Assembly: GCF_002575655.3 (NCBI RefSeq)
Contig: NC_053037.3
Location: forward strand, 445,501,793 to 445,565,792
DNA: 64,000 nt
DNA from: Aegilops tauschii subsp. strangulata
Taxonomy: Eukaryota; Streptophyta; Magnoliopsida; Poales; Poaceae
Direction of reading: 5' to 3'
Shown: positions 9,427 through 20,616 of the stretch, in pieces
How the letters are laid out: every line of letters starts with the position of its first letter
Numbering within the stretch: the first letter of the stretch is position 1
Notes under the pieces: model-generated
The model's database searches: none
What the model was told of the DNA's origin: nothing
Seen by the model: only the letters and a program-made list of their open reading frames with translations
Program-made: the position numbers and the translations under genes

Positions 9427-10511
9427 TCAAGTGTAGTACGACCGAAGATGAGCAATATTCCATGGCCGGCGGGTCTCCTCCTCCGACTTACGTGAATCTT
9501 TGTGCTCTCGAACATCGATGAGGTAGTATGACCCGTTGTGCAAGTTCTTGCTGACCACAAAGGGCCCTTCCCAAGGTGGGGGATAGCTTGTGTGCATCTG
9601 TTTGATCCTGGATGAGCCGGAGCACCAAATCACCTTCCTGAAAGGTCCTGGACTTAACCCGGCGGCTGTGATAGCGGCGCAGGTCTTGTTGGTAAATCGC
9701 CGAACGAGCTGCTGCTATGTCACGTTGTTCGTCCAACAAGTCAAGAGCATCTTGACGCGCTTGCTCATTGTCCGCCTCGACATAAGCCGCCACTCGAGGC
9801 AAGTCATGACGGATGTCGCTAGGGAGAACCGCCTCAGCTCCGTAGACCATGAAGAAAGGCGTGTAACCCGTAGACCTGTTAGGAGTAGTATTGATGCTCC
9901 ATAACACAGAGGGCAACTCCTCCACCCAACAACCCGGCGTCCGTTGCAAAGGGACAAAAAGCTGGGGCTTGATGCCTTTCAAGATTTCCTGATTGGCTCT
10001 CTCAGCTTGACCATTGGATTGGGCGTGAGCTACTGATGAAACATCAAGCCGAATATGCTCTCGTTGGCAAAATTCTTCCATGGCGCCTTTAGACAGATTG
10101 GTACCATTGTCAGTTATAATGCTGTGCGGAAAACCAAAGCGAAATATCACCTTTTTCATGAATTGAACCGCCGTGGCTGCGTCACACTTACTAACTGGCT
10201 CTGCTTCAACCCACTTTGTGAACTTGTCCACCGCCACCAAGAGGTGGGTCTTCTTATCCTTGGACCTTTTGAAAGGCCCAACCATATCAAGCCCCCAGAC
10301 TGCAAACGGCCAAGTGATTGGAATCATCCTCAACTCTTGAGCCGGCACGTGAGCACGTTTTGAGAACTTCTGACAACCGTCACATTTACTGACTAAGTCC
10401 TCTGCGTCAGCGTGAGCCGTCAGCCAATAAAAACCATGACGAAAAGCTTTCGCCACAAGGGATTTTGAGCCGGCATGATGGCCACAATCCCCCTCGTGAA
10501 CCTCTCATAAA
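9427..10511 (-). pseudogene. Integrase of E3 (broken)
   Basis: The minus-strand frame 10456-9488 carries the H2C2 zinc-binding region ending in SKCDGC. The core follows with a DDE pattern: LDMVGPF, then ITDNG, then NGQAERANQEI. A one-base insertion in a G run near 9573 shifts the frame, and the C-terminus continues at 9633-9427 to the stop. Two in-frame stops lie just upstream (about 10499-10513), separating integrase from the RNase H frame. E7 has sense codons at the same places. Integrase would insert the cDNA into the genome; this copy should be inactive. Confidence 0.85.
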
Positions 10512-10513
10512 AT

Positions 10514-11674
10514 TTATTGACCCTCCTCAGGGGAAACACAACGCTGAAAAGCCCCAGTAACACTGCGATGATGCAGCTTGCCATTGATAATTATCATTGA
10601 CTTAGACCGCCGGCTTATCTGTCTGGCCAAAGTTTCATCCTCAGGCAAGTCTCCCCGGGTCATGTAAGCCAAGTATGGCACTGTCCAATCTGGGATAGCG
10701 TGAAGAGCCGCCACCAACTGGGCTTCTGGGTCAGGAACAGCCAGGTCTTCCTCTGTAGGCAACTTGACAGAAGGGTTATGCAGAATATCCAAGAAAGTAT
10801 CAGGCGGCACCGGCTTACGCTGAGAGCCCAGCTGGCTTAAGGCATCAGCCGCCTCATTCTTTCTGCGGTCAATGTGCTCCACTTGATAACCCTGAAAATG
10901 CCCGGCGATGGCATCAACTTCACGGCGATAAGCCGCTATGAGGGGGTCCTTGGAATCCCACTTGCCTGATACCTGTTGAGCCACCAAATCTGAGTCGCCA
11001 AAGCATCTCCCCCGGCTTAAGCTCATCTCCTTAGCCATCCGAAGACCATGGAGCAAGCCCTCATACTCAGCTGCATTGTTAGTACAGGGAAACATCAACC
11101 ATAGCACATAACGAAATTTGTCACCTCGAGGGGAAGCTAAGACGACTCCAGCCCCCGAGCCCTCCAACTGCCTGGACCCGTCGAAGTGGATAGTCCAGTA
11201 TGTGTTATCTGGTCTCTCCTCAGGCATCTGCAGTTCTGTCCAGTCGTTGATGAAGTCTACCAATGCTTGGGATTTGATAGCAGTACGTGGCACATACTTT
11301 AAATCATGAGGTCCAAGTTCAATGGCCCACTTAGCAACTCTTCTGGTGGCTTCTCTGTTTTGGATGATATCTCCTAGAGGAGCAGAACTAACCACAATGA
11401 TGGGGTGGCCCTGGAAATAATGCTTAAGCTTCCGGCTTGCCATGAACACCCCATAAACAAGCTTCTGCCAATGTGGGTACCGTTGCTTGGACTCAATGAG
11501 TACTTCGCTGACGTAGTAAACCGGCCGCTGAACCGGATGTTCCTTACCCGCCTCCTTGCGCTCCACCACGACGGCCACACTGACGGCTCGTGTGTTAACG
11601 GCTACATACAACAATAAGGGCTCCTTATCGACAGGAGCAGCAAGGACTGGCGGCTCAGCTAACTGTCTTTTCAA
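10514..11674 (-). pseudogene. RNase H1 plus archaeal-type RNase H of E3
   Basis: The 386-residue minus-strand frame begins with the conventional RNase H of gypsy polymerases (YYVSEVL, then QRYPHWQKLVYGV). After a linker comes a second, archaeal-type RNase H: IHFDGS, NAAEYEGLLHG, GDSDLVAQQ and NEAADALS supply the expected acidic residues. Such a dual arrangement is diagnostic of Tat-lineage elements. The frame is joined to RT by a one-base deletion at about 11672-11674 and ends at a premature stop. Confidence 0.85.
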
Positions 11675-13776
11675 TCCTCAAAAGCAGCATTAGCAGCATC
11701 ACTCCAGACAAAGTCATCTGTTTTCTTCATCATCTGATACAGTGGTATGGCCTTTTCGCCCAACCGGCTTACAAATCGACTCAAAGCAGCGATGCGACCC
11801 GCCAAACGCTGGACGTCATTTATGCACGCCAGCTTAGCCAGAGAGGTGATTGCCTTGATCTTCTCCGGGTTAGCTTCAATGCCTCTGTGAGAAACCAGAA
11901 AACCCAAGAGCTTGCCTGCAGGAACACCAAAAACACACTTGGCCGGGTTAAGCATCATCTTGTAAACCCGAAGATTATCAAAGGTCTCTCTCAGATCATC
12001 TATCAAGGTCTCCTTCTCTCTGGATTTGACCACAATATCATCCACATAGGCATGAACGTTGCGCCCAATCTGATTATGAAGACAATTCTGCACGCAACGC
12101 TGGTAAGTCGCCTGTGCACTCTTGAGCCCAAAAGGCATAGACACATAACAGAAGGCTCCAAAGGGAGTAATGAACGCCGTCTTCTCTTGGTCCTTAACAG
12201 CCATTTTGATCTGATGGTAACCAGAGTACGCATCCAAAAAACTTAAACGCTTACAACCCGCCGTAGCATCAATGATTTGATCAATACGAGGGAGAGCAAA
12301 AGGATCAGCCGGACAAGCCTTGTTTAAATCCGTATAATCCACACACATACGCCAGGTGCCGTTCTTCTTGAGCACAAGCACCGGGTTAGCTAACCATTCT
12401 GGATGAAAGACTTCCACAATGAACCCGGCCGCCAAGAGCCGAGCTACTTCCTCTCCAATGGCCTTCCGCCTTTCCTCGTTAAACCGCCGGAGGAATTGCC
12501 TGACTGGCTTAAATTTTGGATCAATATTAAGAGTGTGCTCAGCGAGTTCCCTCAGTACACCCGGCATGTCAGAAGGTTTCCATGCAAAGATGTCCCGGTT
12601 CTCACGGATGAACTCGATGAGCGCGCCTTCGTATTTAGGATCCAGATTGGCGCTGATGCTGAACTGCTTAGATGAGTCACCTGGAACAAAGTCAACAAGC
12701 TTAGTCTCATCGGCCGACTTAAATTTCATTACCGGCTCATGCTCCATGGTTGGCTTTTTCAGAGACGTCATATCTGCCGGGTCAACATTATCCTTATAAA
12801 ACTTCAACTCCTCTATTGCACAGACAGATTCAGCGTAGGCAGCGTCACCTTCCTCGCACTCCAAAGCTACCTTTCGGCTGCCATGAACCGTAATGGTCCT
12901 GTTGTGACCCGGCATCTTGAGCTGCAAATATACATAACACGGCCGTGCCATGAACTTGGCGTAAGCCGGCCGCCCAAATAGAGCATGGTACGGGCTTCTG
13001 ATCTTGACCACCTCAAAAGTCAGTTTTTCCACCCTGGAGTTGTACTCATCTCCAAAGGCTACTTCTAGCTCGATCTTACCAACAGGATACGCCGACTTAC
13101 CAGGCACCACGTCGTGGAAAACAGTATTAGACTGGCTGAGGCTTTTATCTGTTAATCCCATACGACGGAAGGTCTCATAATAGAGGATGTTGATGCTGCT
13201 GCCCCCGTCCATGAGCACCTTAGTGAATTTATACCCGCCAACCTGAGGAGCCACCACCAAAGCCAGGTGACCTGGATTATCAACCCGGGGAGGGTGATCC
13301 TCCCTACTCCATACAATAGGTTGCTCAGACCATCGCAAGTAACATGGAACCACCGGCTCAACAACGTTCACAGCCCTTTTATGAAGCTTCTGGTCTCGCT
13401 TGCACAAACTGGTAGTAAACACATGATACTGTCCATTGTTGAGCTGCTTCGGATTGGTCCGATATCCCTCCTGCTGCTGCTGCTGATTACCCTGGCCAGA
13501 TTGCTGGTTGAACCCCCCTTGATTACCTTGAAAATTCTGAAAATTGGAATTTGAACCGCCGCCCGGGCCATGAAAGCCGCAGTCGCCTGAGCCGCCGCCC
13601 TGTCCATTGTTGCCATTGAAAGTGTTGGAATTTTTGAAAGCTTTCATGATTGCACAGTCTTTCCATAGATGAGTGGCTGGCTTCTCCCTAGAACCGTGCC
13701 TTGGACAGGGCTCATTCAACAATTGCTCAAGCGTTGGGCCTGATCCGGCGGATCGGGGAGGTGGTCTCCCCTTACG
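11671..13776 (-). pseudogene. Protease-reverse transcriptase of E3
   Basis: The minus-strand frame from about 13776 (first ATG at 13722) runs 683 residues to 11671. It starts with a Cys/His-rich piece (CPRHGS...H...DC), then a Gly/Asn/Gln-rich linker and an aspartic protease (VLMDGGSS). Reverse transcriptase follows, with WRMCVDYTDLNKACP, FLDAYSGYHQI, MPFGLKSAQATYQR and the catalytic AYVDDIVVKS (near 12030-12055). The frame is the same as gag and is separated from it only by a TGA at 13777-13779. The 3' end is lost to a one-base deletion before RNase H. The RT itself looks intact. Confidence 0.9.
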
Positions 13777-15930
13777 TCAATGGTTGTTACCTTGCGCATT
13801 GGTGTTAGCCACAAATTCCATACTGCCATCAGCCTTACGTTTATTACCTCCCTGGTTCACCGGGTTATGCTGATGGCCCTTGCCGTTGCCATTCTTCTTT
13901 CCCTTCCCTGTCTTTTCCTCATCAGGCGCGGGATCCTTGGTACTATCAGAGTCGGCGTACTTGACCAGGGCTGCCATCAACGTACCCATATCGTTGCAAT
14001 CGCGCTTGAGCCGCCCAAGCTTCATCTTTAGGGGTGCAAAACGACAATTTTGCTCCAACATCAAGACCGCAGAGCCGGCATCCATCTTATCAGACGAATG
14101 TATTATCTCTTTGACCCGGCGTACCCAATGGGTTGTAGACTCGCCTTCTTGCTGTTTGCAGTTAGTCAAATCCACAATTGACATAGATTGCCTACATGTA
14201 TCTTTGAAGTTTTGGATGAACCGGGCTTTTAGCTCTGCCCATGACCCGATGGAATTGGGCGGCAGTCCCTTCAACCAAGTGCGGGCAGTCCCATCCAACA
14301 TCATGGTGAAGTATTTGGCCATTGCCGCTTCGCTGACCTCCAGCAACTCCATAGCCATCTCGTAGCTCTCAATCCATGCTCCGGGCTGTAAATCAGCCGT
14401 GTAATTAGGTACCTTCCTAGGTCCTTTGAAATCTTTGGGCAGACGTTCGTTACGGAGAGCCGGCACCAGGCAAGGGACACCTCCGGCTCTTGTAGCCATG
14501 CCTGCCTCAATAGAAGCCGTCGGGTAAACCGGAAAAGGCTGGTAAGCCATCATCTGAGCCGCCTGCTCGGCTTCCTGACGCGCTCTGTCTTGATCTACCG
14601 CATTAAAGGCTCCATTATGCACCGGGCATTGCCCCCCAGGAAAGTCATGGCGCCGGACGTTGCTTGAGCCGGCCGCCGACGCCATGTGTCTACTATAACT
14701 CGGACTCCGGTTTTGACGAATTGCCTGTCGAGGGGTTGAATGAATCCTGTCCCGGCTATATGAATATGCCTCCTGCTGCGCTAAAGCCGTCTGAAGAAGT
14801 TCTCTGACCCTGTGTGTTTCGACCGCCGTTGGGGAATCACCCTCAACTGGAAGAGCCGCCAGTCGCGCTGCTGCAGCGATCATGTTTTCCAACGGGTTAG
14901 AATAATGACCCGGTGGTGTTGGCACATATGGAGGTGGTGCAGTATTCACACGGGGAGGCCCCATCACTGGTGGCTGAACCATCGTTCCCACCCCGGGTGC
15001 CATGATCTGATTTATCTTTGGCGGGTTGCTAGCCCCTGCACTGGGTGTGTTGAAGAGGTTGCGAGGATCATAAACCGGAGGGAGCCGAGATTGGGCCTTC
15101 TGATACCTCCTTCTCATGACCTCATTGGATGCGTTCTGATCCATCGTGAGCCGAAAAGACCGCGCCTGAATAAACTGAGTCTGGGCGTCTAGAGCCGCCC
15201 GCTCTGCAGCCATCCTAACCCCTTCCGCGGCCAGGTCTTCCTTGGCCTGCGCTATGTCCAATTTTAATTGTGCCACTTCTGCATCATGTTGAGCTTGATC
15301 CACCGGGACGACCGTGGCGGTTAACAGGGCCGTCATCTTATCTATGAGATCCATTAGCACCTGAGCCGGCGAGTGCACAGGGCCTCCTGCCCCAGCGGTG
15401 GAGTTTTGAACAGGTTGTGTGCCGGCCATGAAGATTCCAACCCGGCTCGGCGGCTCAAAGGGGTCCGGAATTCTGTCGCCATCGGAACAACCCCTGAGCC
15501 TGCCATCTTGAAGTTGATATAACGAGTCGGTCTCACCTTTGGATGACTCGCCGTCAGAGCGGGTGGCCGTCTCATTGCCAGATCCAGATCCCTCAGAGAG
15601 TCCTCCATGGACGCATCCCACGAAAGCACGCTTCAAGGCAGGCAGAGTCCGGGCGGGTCTCGCACGCTGAGCCGTCTCGACGAGGTCGGTGCAGATGTCC
15701 GGCTCAGGGTCCGGCTCGCCAATCTTGCCAATGAAAACATGGATTCCGCCGAAGGGGACCCGGTACCCGTACTCGATTGAGCCGGCATCGGGGCCCGAGC
15801 CTGCGTCGTCGATGTAGAGCTTGCCGCGATGACTCTTGGTCATCCGGCCCATAGCGTATCCCTTGACCCCTTCGAAGCTGCCCTTCAAGAACTCAAATCC
15901 ATCGTGCGCTGGCCCCACGGTGGGCGCCAA
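13777..15930 (-). pseudogene. gag polyprotein of E3
   Basis: A 717-codon minus-strand frame opens directly after the primer-binding site. No ATG lies at its 5' edge, so the true start is downstream, possibly at the MGRMTK segment. A Pro-rich central part precedes the capsid-like domain (about residues 500-640: WIESYEMAMELLEVSE, WLKGLPPNSIGSW, FIQNFKDTC). Tail residues are Lys/Gly/Asn-rich and basic. It ends at TGA 13777-13779; the next codon continues in the same frame into protease, so the stop may be a simple CGA-to-TGA mutation or a readthrough site. Confidence 0.85.
15912..15929 (-). other. Primer-binding site of E3
   Basis: The minus strand reads TGGCGCCCACCGTGGGGC two bases inside the 5' LTR. 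This sequence is typical of large grass Tat-type elements. It confirms that the right LTR is the 5' LTR. Confidence 0.8.
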
Positions 15931-15931
15931 C

Positions 15932-16432
15932 TATCGTGGAATTGTCACGGCAGATGTCCTCGTGCAAGGACTTAGTCGTGGAGCCATCGCAACTAGGAAG
16001 CTTAAAGGGGTTAAACGGACAAAGGACACGAGGATTATACTGGTTCGGCCCCTTACGGTGAAGGTAAAAGCCTACTCCAGTTGAGGTGGAATTACTTAGG
16101 GTTTTGATGACCAGGGAGCTTAACCGCTATGCCTGGCTATCGATCTGATGTTGCTTGTCCTGAACCACCGCGGGGTCGTCCCTTTATATAGAGAGGTTAA
16201 CGCCCAGCGCCTCTCAGAGTCCCGGCCGGCTTATAAACAACGTCCGGCTCGGACTCTTAACTATTCTTGCCTTACACTACAAGTCACGCCTTAACGGCGG
16301 TTTATCACTACGGGCCTTAAGCCCATTACTGAACCGCCATCTTCGAGCTTGATTCTGGGCTTCATGCGATGATCGTCTCAACATAACCCGGCCCCTCCTG
16401 GGCCGGTGACACCAGTAGTTATATCCCCCACA
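15932..16432 (-). repeat. 5' LTR of E3 (501 bp)
   Basis: It aligns end to end with 3260-3779. The inner end has TATCGTGG in place of TGTCGTGG. The outer end CCCACA is followed by the target duplicate TATGG (16433-16437). The minus-strand TATA-like sequence is near 16185-16196. Confidence 0.9.
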
Positions 16433-16910
16433 TATGGGATCACGGGAATCCCTTTTGCTACGGTTGGCGGGCGCGGGGCTGTGCAAAGAGCGGGTCTAGG
16501 AGCCAGCACAAGAATCGTTTACCCAGGTTCGGGCCACGAGGATGTGTAATACCCTAGTCCTGCTTTGGTGTATATCTGAGTGTTCTTGAGCTCTTGAACT
16601 AGCTATGGTGCCTGCGTAGTCCAAAAGATCCGAATCCTTCCCCAGTACGCCTCGGGCCTCCTTTTATAGTCAAAGGGGTCGCCACAGTGGCAGATAGGAG
16701 GTGGAAAGGTATATACAGTGTACAAGCTTATCGCGTGTCATTACAGGACAAAGCGCATTAAATGCGCTACTTAGGTGTCCTCTAGCTTTATCGGGGACGG
16801 TAACGAGGCCCGTCCCGTCCATCGCTGCTCCGTTCCGCCTCGACACGCGTCCAGGCCAACGGAGCATGCAGTGACATGTAGGCTGGCAAGCTGCTGAGTT
16901 GGCGTGGTGG

Positions 16911-16946
16911 TAGCGTCTTCACGAAGATCTGCATGCCACCACGCAG
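16911..16946 (-). other. Polyubiquitin-junction-like fragment (E2 LTR, distal copy)
   Basis: The minus strand reads LRGGMQIFVKTL in one frame. This is the best match of the four to a ubiquitin unit junction. It corresponds to the 1611-1643 copy in E1. Confidence 0.75.
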
Positions 16947-17066
16947 GTGCTTGACTAGTTGGATTAGTACCCACGTACTGTCACGTGGGTACTTGCCTTA
17001 GTTTTGGTGGGCCGGCCGCTGAGCTGGGGCGGCGATGGGGCAGCAAGGCTTTGCCGCAGTCTTGTG

Positions 17067-17424
17067 TATATTCCCGGCAAGGGTCTTGCCGGGGCCTCCT
17101 GGGCGTCCTCGGCAAGAGTCTTGCCGGGGCCTTGCGGGTGTCTTCGGCAAGGAGCCTTGCCGGGGCCTCGCGGGCATCCTCGGCAAGGAGCCTCGCAGTT
17201 GTCTTGACTTCTGGTTCTCATCTAGGCTTTGTAGGCTCTTTGTCTTCATAAAGATCTGCATGCCACCATGCCGGCGCTTTCCGAGCCTTGGTTCCAATGT
17301 TGTTGATGGTGTCGGAACTCTCAGGCTTCAAGGGTGGGTGTGATGCTGGCGTTGGGGAGCTACCCCGACAAGATTCTTGCCGGGGTTGCGTAGGCCGCCC
17401 CGGCAAGGGTCTTGCCGGGGGAAA
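17067..17424. repeat. Cluster of CCGGCAAG...CTTGCCGG palindromes in the E2 LTR
   Basis: Palindromes of 20-23 bp occur near 17070, 17108, 17141, 17366 and 17398, with a degraded one near 17180. Together with the E1 cluster they show that multiple copies of this palindrome per LTR are a property of the family. Confidence 0.85.
17241..17276 (-). other. Polyubiquitin-junction-like fragment (E2 LTR, proximal copy)
   Basis: The minus strand reads RRHGGMQIFMKT, with two changes from the ubiquitin junction. It lies about 325 bp from the other E2 copy, matching the spacing in E1. Confidence 0.7.
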
Positions 17425-17593
17425 GCCTGTCTTGTTGCTTCACCTTCTTGCGCCTCTGTCTTGGCGCTGCTCTGGTAGTCTTGTGCCTCTACTTCCCTCT
17501 CCTGCCCTGCTAAGTGTGGTCGCAGACGCGGCTCTAACTGCCCGTGCGCAAGGAAAGGGGTACAAAGAGAGCCCCTACTTTTGTACACCGACA

Positions 17594-17768
17594 ATCGGTT
17601 AGATCGTGAAGACGTTCGACTACATCAACCGCATTAAACTAACGCTTCCGCTTTCGGTCTACAAGGGTACGTGGACACACTCTCCCCCTCTCGTTACTAT
17701 GCATCTCCTAGATAGATCTTGCGTGATCGTAGGAATTTTTTTGAAATTGCATGCTACGTTCCCCAACA
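17594..17768 (+). repeat. LTR1 of the copia array, 3' remnant
   Basis: 175 bp ending GTTCCCCAACA, matching the last part of LTR2 (about 35216-35393). Insertion of E2 removed it from its upstream portion, which must lie left of the window. Confidence 0.85.
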
Positions 17769-17769
17769 G

Positions 17770-17786
17770 TGGTATCAGAGCCAGGT
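17770..17786 (+). other. Primer-binding site, copia internal region 1
   Basis: TGGTATCAGAGCCAGGT lies one base after the LTR end. This is the standard copia site complementary to initiator tRNA-Met. An identical site follows LTR2 at 35395. Confidence 0.9.
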
Positions 17787-19094
17787 CTATGCATAGATGA
17801 TATGCACGAGTAGAAGACAAAGAGTTGTGGGCGATAATAGTCATACTGCTTACCACCAACGTCTCATTTTGATTCAGCGGTATTGCTGGATGAAGCGGCC
17901 TGGACCAACATTACATGACCACGTTCATGAGACTGGTTCTACCGACGTGCTTTTGCACACATTTGGCTGGCGGGTGTCTGTTTCTCCAACTTTAGTTGAA
18001 TCGAATTTGACTATGGCCGGTCCTTGTTGAAGGTTAAAACAGCACACTTGACAAAAAATCCTTGTGGTTTTGATGCATAGGTAAGAACGGTTCTTGCCAG
18101 AAGCCAGTAACAGCCACGTAAAACTTGCAACAACAAAGTAGATGACGTCTAAGTTGTTTTTGCAGGGCATGTTCTTATGTGATATGGTCAAGACATGATG
18201 TGATATAAGTTATTGTATGAGACAATCATGTTTTGTAAAAGTTATCGACAACTGGCTGGAGCCTTATGGTTGTTGCTTTATTGTATGAAATGCAATCGCC
18301 ATGTAATTGCTTTACTTTATCACTAAGCGGTAGCGATAGTCGTAGAAGCAATAGTTGGCGAGATGACAACGATCCTACGATGGAGATTAAGGTGTCAAGC
18401 CGGTGACGATGGAGATCATGACGGTGCTTTGGAGATGGAGATCAAAGGCACAAGATGATGATGGCCATATCATGTCACATATTTTGATTGCATGTGATGT
18501 TTATATTTTATGCATCTTATTTTGCTTAGTACGACGGTAGCATTATAAGATGATCCCTCATTAAATTTCAAGGTATAAGTTCTCCCTAAGTATGCACCAT
18601 TGCTACAGTTCGTTGTGCCGAGACACCACGTGATGATCGGGTGTGATAAGCTCTACGTTCACATACAACGGGTGGAAGCCAGTTTTGCACGTGCAGAATA
18701 CTCAGGTTAAATTTGACGAGCCTAGCATACGAAGATATGGCCTCGGAACACTGAGACTGGAAGGTCGAACGTGAATCATATAGTAGATATGATCAACATA
18801 GTGATGTTCACCATTGAAAACTACTCCATCTCACATGATGATCGGACATGGTTTAGTTGATTTGGATCACGTGATCATTTAGATGACTCGAGGGATGTCT
18901 ATCTAAGTGGGAGTTCTTAAGTAATATGATTAATTGAACTTTAATTTATCATGAACTTAGTCCTGATAGTATTTTCGTATCTATGTTGTAGATCAATAGC
19001 TTGCTATTAATTTATCATGAACTTAGTCCTGATAGTATTTGCATATCTATGTTGTAGATCAATAGCTTGCGATATAGCTCCCCGTTTATTTAAA
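17787..19094 (+). other. Untranslated leader of copia internal region 1
   Basis: No coding signal is seen. The sequence is collinear with 35412-35905 and then 56241-56988 in internal region 2. At 18239-18310 it is uninterrupted where the other copy holds E6, giving the empty site. A 66-bp tandem duplication (18941-19072; unit begins TTAATTTATCATGAACTTAG) is present here but single in the other copy near 56899. Confidence 0.7.
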
Positions 19095-19850
19095 TATGTT
19101 CCTATAGAAAATTAAGTTGGGAGATGATAGTAGCAATAATGCGGACTGGGTCCGTGATCTGAGGATTATCCTCATTGCTGCACAAAAAAATTATGTCCTT
19201 AATGCACCGCTAGGTGATGGACCTATTGTAGGAGGAGATGCTGATGTTATGAATGTTTGGCAAGCTCGGTATAATGACTACTTGATAGTTTAGTGCGCCA
19301 TGCTTTACGGCTTAGAACCGGGACTTCAAAAACGTTTTGAATGCCATAGAACATATAAGATATTCCACGAGCTGAAATTGGCATTTCAGACTCATGCCCG
19401 AGTCGAGAGGTATGAGACCTCTGAAAAGTACTTTGCCTACAAGATGGAGGAGAATAGCTCAACCAGTGAGCATGTACTCAGAATGTCTGAGTACTACAAT
19501 CGCTTGAATCAAGTGGGAGTTGATCTTCCAGATAAGATAGTGATTGACAAAGTTCTCTAGTCACTATCACCAAGTTATTGGAACTTTGTGATGAACTATA
19601 ATATGCAAGGGATGACGAAAACGATTCCCGAGCTCTCCGCGATGCTAAAATTGGTGAAGGTAGAAATCAAGAAAGAGCATCAAGACCACTAGTTTCAAGC
19701 AAAGGGGCAAAGGAAAAGAAAGGGAACTTCAAGAAAGAATGGCAAGCAAGTTGCCACTCCCGTGAAGAAACCCAAAGCTAGACCTGAGCCTGAAACTGAG
19801 TGCTGCTACTGCAAAGGGAATGTGCACGTGAAGCGGAACTACCCCAAATA
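19095..19850 (+). pseudogene. Copia gag, internal region 1
   Basis: Gag-like sequence begins MFL at 19095. It has stops TAG near 19105, at 19291 and at 19558-19560, with further lesions before 19762. Recognisable pieces include DADVMNVWQARYNDY and RVERYETSEKYF. The zinc knuckle near 19801-19842 reads CYCKGNVHVKRNY, in which the last Cys of the CX2CX4HX4C pattern is Tyr. The stops at 19291 and 19558 and the lost Cys recur in internal region 2. Confidence 0.8.
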
Positions 19851-20616
19851 CTTGGCGGATAAGAAGGATGGCGAAGTGAACAAAGGTATATTTGATATAC
19901 ATGTTATTGATGTGTACTTTACTAGTGTTCATAGTAACCCCAAGGTATTTGATACCGGTTTAGTTGCTAAGATAAGTAACTCGAAACAAGTATTACAAAA
20001 TGAACAGAGACTAGTTAAGGGCGAGGTGATGATGTGTGTTGGAAGTGATTCCGAGGTTGATAAGATCACCATCGCACACTCCCTCTACCTTCGAGATTAG
20101 TGTTGGACCAAAATAAATGTTATTTGGTGTTTGCGTTGAGGATGAATATGATTGGATCATGTTTATTGCGATACGGTTATTCATTTAAGTCAGAGAATAA
20201 TTGTTGTTTTGTTTACATGAATAAAACCTTCTATGGTCATACACCCAATGTAAATGGTTTATTGAATCTTGATCGTAGTGATACACATATTCATAACATT
20301 GATGCCAAAAGATGCAAAGTTGATAATGACAGTGCAACATGTTTGTGGCACTGCCATTTAGGTCATATTGGTGTAAAGCGCAAGAAGAAACTCCATGCAG
20401 ATGGACTTTTGGAATCACTTGATTATGAGTCATTTGATGCTTGCGAACCATGCCTCATGGGCAAGATGACTAAAACTCCGTTCTCCGGAACAATGGAGCG
20501 AGCTACTGACTTATTGAAAATAATACATACCGATGTATGCGGTCCAATGAGCGTTAAGGCTCGCGGTGGGTATTGTTATTTTCTGACCTTCACAGATGAT
20601 TTGAGCAGATATGGGT
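19851..20616 (+). pseudogene. Copia protease and first half of integrase, internal region 1
   Basis: The frame 19762-20100 holds the protease core FDTG (about 19948-19959) and ends in TAG at 20098. The next frame (20100 on) reaches the integrase zinc-binding region: HLGH, then DACEPC. The first catalytic Asp is in IIHTDVCGP, near 20530. It is cut at 20616 by the Athila-type insertion. Confidence 0.8.
20612..20616. repeat. Target-site duplicate TGGGT of the Athila-type insertion
   Basis: TGGGT at 20612-20616 repeats at 23578-23582. The other copia copy reads GATATGGGTATATCTAC uninterrupted near 58498, confirming the empty site. Confidence 0.9.

Larger units (their letters stand above)
3260..16432 (-). 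mobile_element. E3: complete Fatima-like Tat-lineage gypsy retrotransposon (13.2 kb)
   Basis: This is a full-length element with both LTRs (3260-3779 and 15932-16432) and a 5-bp target duplication, TATGG. On the minus strand the order is 5' LTR, primer-binding site, gag, protease, reverse transcriptase, RNase H, a second archaeal-type RNase H, integrase, a long 3' region and 3' LTR. The second RNase H before integrase is a hallmark of the Tat lineage. The long 3' region carries an intron-containing gene on the opposite strand. Sense coding has several lesions, so the element is not autonomous now. LTR termini (TGTTGGGGATATAAC on the minus strand) resemble Triticeae Fatima; that name is from memory. 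By eye the LTRs differ at roughly 4 percent of positions plus a 17-bp indel. Confidence 0.85.
2147..17593 (-). mobile_element. Gypsy element E2, 5' part only, inserted in copia LTR1
   Basis: On the minus strand the order is 5' LTR (17593 down to 3235, interrupted by E3), primer-binding site, then gag, which is cut by E1 at 2147. The right end TACACCGACA is followed by ATCGG (17594-17598) and the rest of a copia LTR. The uninterrupted copia LTR2 continues normally across the same point, which confirms the insertion. ATCGG is the expected target duplicate; its partner and the rest of E2 lie beyond the left edge. E2 belongs to the same LTR family as E1 but runs in the opposite orientation. Confidence 0.75.
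16438..17593 (-). repeat. 5' LTR of E2, main part
   Basis: Together with 3235-3259 it forms an LTR of about 1181 bp, split by E3. On the minus strand it starts TGTCGGTGTACAAAAGTAG. A minus-strand TATA box, CTATAAAAGGAGG, lies near 16657-16669. It is related to the E1 LTR on the opposite strand, with many substitutions and indels, so E1 and E2 are separate insertions. Confidence 0.85.

Noticed and set aside
17770..17786. tRNA gene
   Set aside because: It is just the primer-binding site matching the tRNA-Met 3' end; no cloverleaf follows. Same at 35395, and at 37505 for tRNA-Asp.
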